A stretch of DNA of 64,000 bases from an uncultured Lachnospiraceae bacterium. Its GTDB lineage: Bacteria > Bacillota > Clostridia > Lachnospirales > Lachnospiraceae. The position numbers were made by a program, and so were the translations under genes. Each line of letters opens with the position of its first letter. Within the stretch, counting starts at the first letter, position 1. Positions 61,197 to 64,000 of this stretch are shown piece after piece. The stretch lies in contig OMZJ01000008.1 of NCBI GenBank assembly GCA_900315495.1, positions 62,001-126,000 of the forward strand, in the 5' to 3' direction. Below the pieces are notes generated by a model that did not search any database, was not told where the DNA came from, and saw only the letters and a program-made list of their open reading frames with translations.

Positions 61197-61852
61197 CCAC
61201 AGCGATTCTGGGCGGGACCTTTGATCCGTTTCACCGGGGCCATCTGGCGATGGCGGAGGCGGCCGTGCGGGAGCTGCATCCGGACAGCCTCTGGATTCTT
61301 CCCTCCGGAAATCCGCCCTACCGGGAGGAGCATTCGGTGACGGAAGGGGCCATCCGCCTGAAGATGGCGCAGGATGCGATCGCGGAAGAACCGGATGAAA
61401 CAGTTCGGGCGCGCCTGTCGGTGTGTCCGGATGAAGTCCTGCGGGCCGGAAAAACCTATACGGCGGATACGCTGGCGGAATTTCACCGGCGGGATCCGAA
61501 GAGGCGCTTCATTCTGGTGTGCGGGGCAGACAGCCTGATGACGATGCACCGCTGGGTCGGAATCGCCTCAGTCTGTGCGCTGGCGGACATCGCGTGTTTC
61601 TGCCGGCCGGGCGAGACGGCGGAAACAGCCTGCTGCAAAGAGGCGGAGCGGCTGAGAGCGGCCGCCGGCGCCCGCGTCACTTTCCTGACCGCGGCGATTC
61701 CGGAGATCTCTTCCCGTGAGATCCGGAGAAAATGCCGGTCGGGGGAGGATATCTCCGACCTGGTTCCGCCCGCGGTTCTTCGTGACATCGAAACCTTTGC
61801 ACTGTACCGGGGCGAGGGCAGCCGGACCGGACAGACTCTCCCGCAGAACTGA
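61193..61852 (+). CDS. nadD: Nicotinate-nucleotide adenylyltransferase
   Basis: Makes deamido-NAD from nicotinate mononucleotide and ATP. GGTFDPFHRGHLAMAEAA is the nucleotidyltransferase motif; FILVCGADSLMTMHRW and ISSREIRRKCRSGEDISDLVPPAV are the NadD blocks. 219 residues; coupled to yhbY by ATGA. Confidence 0.95.
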   Translation: MTTAILGGTFDPFHRGHLAMAEAAVRELHPDSLWILPSGNPPYREEHSVTEGAIRLKMAQDAIAEEPDETVRARLSVCPDEVLRAGKTYTADTLAEFHRRDPKRRFILVCGADSLMTMHRWVGIASVCALADIACFCRPGETAETACCKEAERLRAAAGARVTFLTAAIPEISSREIRRKCRSGEDISDLVPPAVLRDIETFALYRGEGSRTGQTLPQN

Positions 61853-61887
61853 CATGTTCTGCCTGTACTGACGAAAGGATTCTGGCG

Positions 61888-62493
61888 ATGAATTCGAATA
61901 TCCTTTATATTCGCATGAAACTGAAGGAAAAGCTGGACGAGGACCGCTACGAACATACGCTGGGTGTGTCCTATACCGCGGTATGCCTTGCCATGCGGTA
62001 CGGCGAGGACCTGTACCGGGCGGAAATCGCAGGTCTTCTGCATGACTGCGCCAAGTGCATTCCGGATGAGATCAAACTCCGGAAGTGCCGGAAATTCAAC
62101 ATCGGCATCTCTGCGGCAGAACTTGCCAATCCGTCCCTCCTTCATGCGAAACTGGGCGCCTATTATGCGATGAACAAATACGGCGTGCGGGATATGGAGG
62201 TCATCAACGCCATTCAGTGTCATACGACGGGAAAACCCGCGATGTCGACCCTGGAAAAGATCATTTTTATCGCGGATTACATTGAGCCGAGACGGGACAG
62301 GGCCGAGGATCTTCCAAAGGTCCGGAAGATGGCCTTTGTCGATCTCGACCGCACCGTATATATCATCCTGAAGGATACGCTGGATTATCTCAAAAAGAAG
62401 GGAGGCCCCATCGATCCGATGTCGGAGAAGGCATACAGGTTTTATGAGGAGGAAGTGAATGGAACAAATTCAGACACAGCTGGACAGGAATAA
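61888..62493 (+). CDS. yqeK: YqeK family HD-domain nucleotide hydrolase
   Basis: HD phosphohydrolase of the YqeK type, shown in other Firmicutes to split diadenosine tetraphosphate symmetrically. RYEHTLGVSYTA, the HD pair His52-Asp53 (LLHDCAKCI), HAKLGAYYAM and IFIADYIEPRRD complete the metal site. 201 residues; AAAGGA precedes ATG 61888. It overlaps rsfS by 35 nt. Confidence 0.94.
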   Translation: MNSNILYIRMKLKEKLDEDRYEHTLGVSYTAVCLAMRYGEDLYRAEIAGLLHDCAKCIPDEIKLRKCRKFNIGISAAELANPSLLHAKLGAYYAMNKYGVRDMEVINAIQCHTTGKPAMSTLEKIIFIADYIEPRRDRAEDLPKVRKMAFVDLDRTVYIILKDTLDYLKKKGGPIDPMSEKAYRFYEEEVNGTNSDTAGQE

Positions 62494-62836
62494 GATCCGT
62501 CTTGCGGTTCATGCGCTGGAAGACAAGAAGGCGGAGCGGGTTACCATGATCGACATCCGCGGAATCTCTGTCATCGCGGACTGCTTTATCATTGCGGACG
62601 GGGACAGCGTTCCGCAGGTCCGCGCGATGGCGGATGCCGTGGAGGAGGCGTTTTGCAGGGCAGGATATGAACTCCGCTCTTCGGCGGGGTATTCTTCGGC
62701 GTCCTGGATTCTTCTGGATTTCAATGATATTGTGGTCCACGTATTCCTGAAGAAGGACAGAGAGTTCTACAACCTGGAGCGGCTCTGGGCAGACGGCCGC
62801 GTGATTCCCCGCGCGGAAATCGAGGAAGAGGCCTGA
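62459..62836 (+). CDS. rsfS: Ribosomal silencing factor RsfS
   Basis: Binds L14 and blocks subunit joining in starvation. 125 residues. ADCFIIADGDSVPQVRAMADAVEEA, SSASWILLDFNDIVVHVFLKKDREFYNLERLWAD are diagnostic. The start lies in the 3' end of yqeK (GAGGAAG upstream). Confidence 0.96.
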   Translation: MEQIQTQLDRNKIRLAVHALEDKKAERVTMIDIRGISVIADCFIIADGDSVPQVRAMADAVEEAFCRAGYELRSSAGYSSASWILLDFNDIVVHVFLKKDREFYNLERLWADGRVIPRAEIEEEA

Positions 62837-63182
62837 GAGACCGGGCCGGGAAACCTGCCGGGGCGCATTGCCGGAGGAACCTTCCGGGTCAGAGAGGAGA
62901 AAGTGCGGACGGAGAAATCCCGCCGCCGTCCTTCGTTCCGGAAGCCGGTGTGTAAAAAAAACGACAAAAGAGAAACGCCGTCCGCGGAGATTCCTTGTTG
63001 GAATCCATAACACAGAATCCGTGTCAGCGGACAGAATCACGAATTTAAGGCCTGCATGTTGACAACAGTTTTTCGCTCATTTAAACTTATAAGCGATGCA
63101 GGAGTCGGAGAAAGTGAAACACCCATGATTCCCGCAGTGATTTTCTTTCGTTCATAAGAATTCTGTTTTCAGGAGGAACGTT
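62837..63182. other. 346-nt intergenic region with a candidate promoter
   Basis: No gene supported. Short open frames in the first 230 nt have no good start. Near the end a candidate promoter is seen: -35 TTGACA (63059-63064), 17-nt spacer, -10 TAAACT (63082-63087), about 95 nt before the DUF6465 gene. The composition is more A-rich than elsewhere in the window. Confidence 0.55.
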
Positions 63183-63479
63183 ATGCCAGCGAGAAAAAAG
63201 ACGGCGGAAGCTGCTGTGAGTGAGAAGACGGTGGAGACCCCGGTGAAAAAGACAGCTGCCAGAAAGCCGGCAGTCAAAAAGACCGAGTCGGTGATCCTTC
63301 AGTATGCGGGCAATGAGACCGTTTTAAATGATCTGACCGCAAAGGCGAAGGAGGCATTTGTTGCAGCAGGCAACAAGGCATCCGAGGCAAAGGACATCAA
63401 GGTTTATGTCAAGCCGGAAGAGGGCAAGGCATATTATGTGGTCAACGGAGATTTCGGCGGAGAGATGAATCTGTTCTGA
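63183..63479 (+). CDS. DUF6465 family protein
   Basis: 98 residues. A Lys/Ala/Thr-rich basic N-terminus (about 1-35, KKTAARKPAVKK type) precedes a compact domain (VILQYAGNETVLNDLTAKAKEAF, KDIKVYVKPEEGKAYYVVNGDFGGEM). The family is common in Lachnospiraceae and has no known function. AGGAGGAA precedes ATG 63183. Confidence 0.88.
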   Translation: MPARKKTAEAAVSEKTVETPVKKTAARKPAVKKTESVILQYAGNETVLNDLTAKAKEAFVAAGNKASEAKDIKVYVKPEEGKAYYVVNGDFGGEMNLF

Positions 63480-63582
63480 GCCGCCGTGCCGCCCGGGAAG
63501 AGGTCCGGTGCCAGGCCCGGCACCGGGAACTACGAAAAAAACGGGCGGAACCCATTGCAAAAGGCCGGATGACGGGTAAGAG

Positions 63583-63616
63583 GAGGCTGCTGTCGCGGGA
63601 CAGCAGCCTCTTCTTG
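63583..63616 (+). terminator. terminator after the DUF6465 gene
   Basis: A perfect 12-bp stem (63583-63594 with 63599-63610) with a GCGG loop, followed by TTCTTG. The T-tract is imperfect but the stem is strong. Confidence 0.75.
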
Positions 63617-63636
63617 CGTCTGCCTGCGGCAGGACC

Positions 63637-63665
63637 TTGACAAGATGTCAGCATTTTCTTATAAT
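63637..63665 (+). promoter_or_regulatory. consensus promoter for the rhodanese-domain gene
   Basis: Perfect -35 TTGACA (63637-63642), 17-nt spacer, perfect -10 TATAAT (63660-63665). Expected start near 63672, leaving a leader of about 87 nt. Confidence 0.85.
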
Positions 63666-63758
63666 TCGGGGAGCCGCACGGACAGAGGTCCCGCTGCGGA
63701 CAGAGAAACGAACACGGAGGAGGAACGGGCGGACGCACCGCCTGCCGGCAGATTGTAA

Positions 63759-64000
63759 ATGACAGAAGATACAGTATCGACAGACGAGGTGGCGGCGTGT
63801 GAGATCACACCGCAGGAAGCGGAATCCATCGCAGAGGAGAACCGGTTATACATTGATCTGCGGGATGAAGAGCAGACCGCGTTCGGCATGATTCCCGGTG
63901 CGGTTGCGTTTCCGGCCGGGAAACTTCTGGCCGAGTCCGGGCGTCTGCCTGCTGACAAAAAATGGATTCTCTACTGCCCCCGGGGTGTCATCAGTCTGGA
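63759..64000 (+). CDS. Rhodanese-domain protein (3' end outside window)
   Basis: 80 residues are visible. EITPQEAESIAEENRLYIDLRDEEQTAFGMIPGAVAFPAGKL is the first half of a rhodanese domain, and the active-site Cys lies in LYCPRGVIS at the window edge. The family carries sulfur or acts as an inactive regulatory module, sometimes fused to other domains, which cannot be judged here. The start ATG 63759 has no good binding site close by; an AGGAGGA lies 35 nt upstream, so the true start is uncertain. Confidence 0.75.
   Translation, partial: MTEDTVSTDEVAACEITPQEAESIAEENRLYIDLRDEEQTAFGMIPGAVAFPAGKLLAESGRLPADKKWILYCPRGVISL

Overview
The window is ordinary-density bacterial chromosome, about 60% G+C by eye, almost all of it coding and nearly all on the + strand. 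Gene order points to a Clostridia member, most likely a high-G+C Lachnospiraceae relative. The evidence is yicC-remA-gmk-rpoZ-rimO-pgsA, rpmB-asp23-fakA-recG, rplU-prp-rpmA-obg with the Prp-cleaved N-terminal extension on L27, a T-box in front of pheST, the HisZ/short-HisG pair, the TIGR03960/TIGR03936 radical-SAM pair before an RNase G, yhbY-nadD-yqeK-rsfS, and a DUF6465 protein. I see no phage, transposon, CRISPR array, tRNA or rRNA gene. The only stable RNA gene is tmRNA.

Layout. 1-4.4 kb: the 3' part of recN, a divergent Spo0A-like regulator where spoIVB-spo0A would be expected, and glycogen synthase with a long charged tail. 4.5-6.3 kb: rqcH (NFACT) on the minus strand. A perfect 19-bp inverted repeat ends it, and it diverges from yicC through two promoters that share a palindromic -35. 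6.6-14 kb: yicC-remA-gmk-rpoZ-rimO-pgsA, an unrecognised 449-residue protein, a small orphan, a DUF2953 protein and a YtfJ-like protein. 14-19.5 kb: rpmB, then asp23-fakA-recG and a chorismate-mutase-domain protein. 19.5-28.2 kb: M32 carboxypeptidase, rsmD-coaD, an ATPase-H-like coiled coil, rRNA methyltransferase, two pseudouridine synthases, a small membrane protein and recU. 28.4-33 kb: hisZ-hisG-hisD-hisB-hisI. 33-38 kb: radical-SAM pair, RNase G, L21-Prp-L27. 38-47 kb: obg, a zinc-ribbon protein with asd, galM, topB, a left-handed beta-helix protein and a YihY-type membrane protein. 47-54 kb: T-box, pheS-pheT, secG, rnr, smpB. 54.2-54.6 kb: tmRNA (minus). 54.8-60.6 kb: carboxylesterase, GH38 alpha-mannosidase and a coagulation-factor-like carbohydrate-binding protein. 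60.7-62.8 kb: yhbY-nadD-yqeK-rsfS. 63-64 kb: DUF6465 and the start of a rhodanese-domain protein.

How the genes work together. Most serve the translation machinery: rRNA and ribosomal-protein modification (RsmD, RsmF-like, RsuA-like, RluD-like, RimO), ribosome assembly and silencing (Obg, YhbY, RsfS), ribosome rescue (tmRNA, SmpB, RNase R, RqcH) and Phe-tRNA charging. Others cover DNA repair and topology (RecN, RecG, RecU, TopB), histidine and lysine/threonine-family biosynthesis, CoA and NAD, phospholipid metabolism, and glycogen and glycan use. The parts that look least standard are the decayed-looking Spo0A paralogue or orthologue, the divergent promoter with a shared palindromic -35, the 137-nt overlap of the RluD-like gene with recU, the tandem repeats plus strong hairpin inside the his cluster, the chorismate-mutase fusion, and several unrecognised proteins. 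I found no convincing wholly new multi-gene system. The best candidates for new biology are single genes and regulatory sites listed in the findings.
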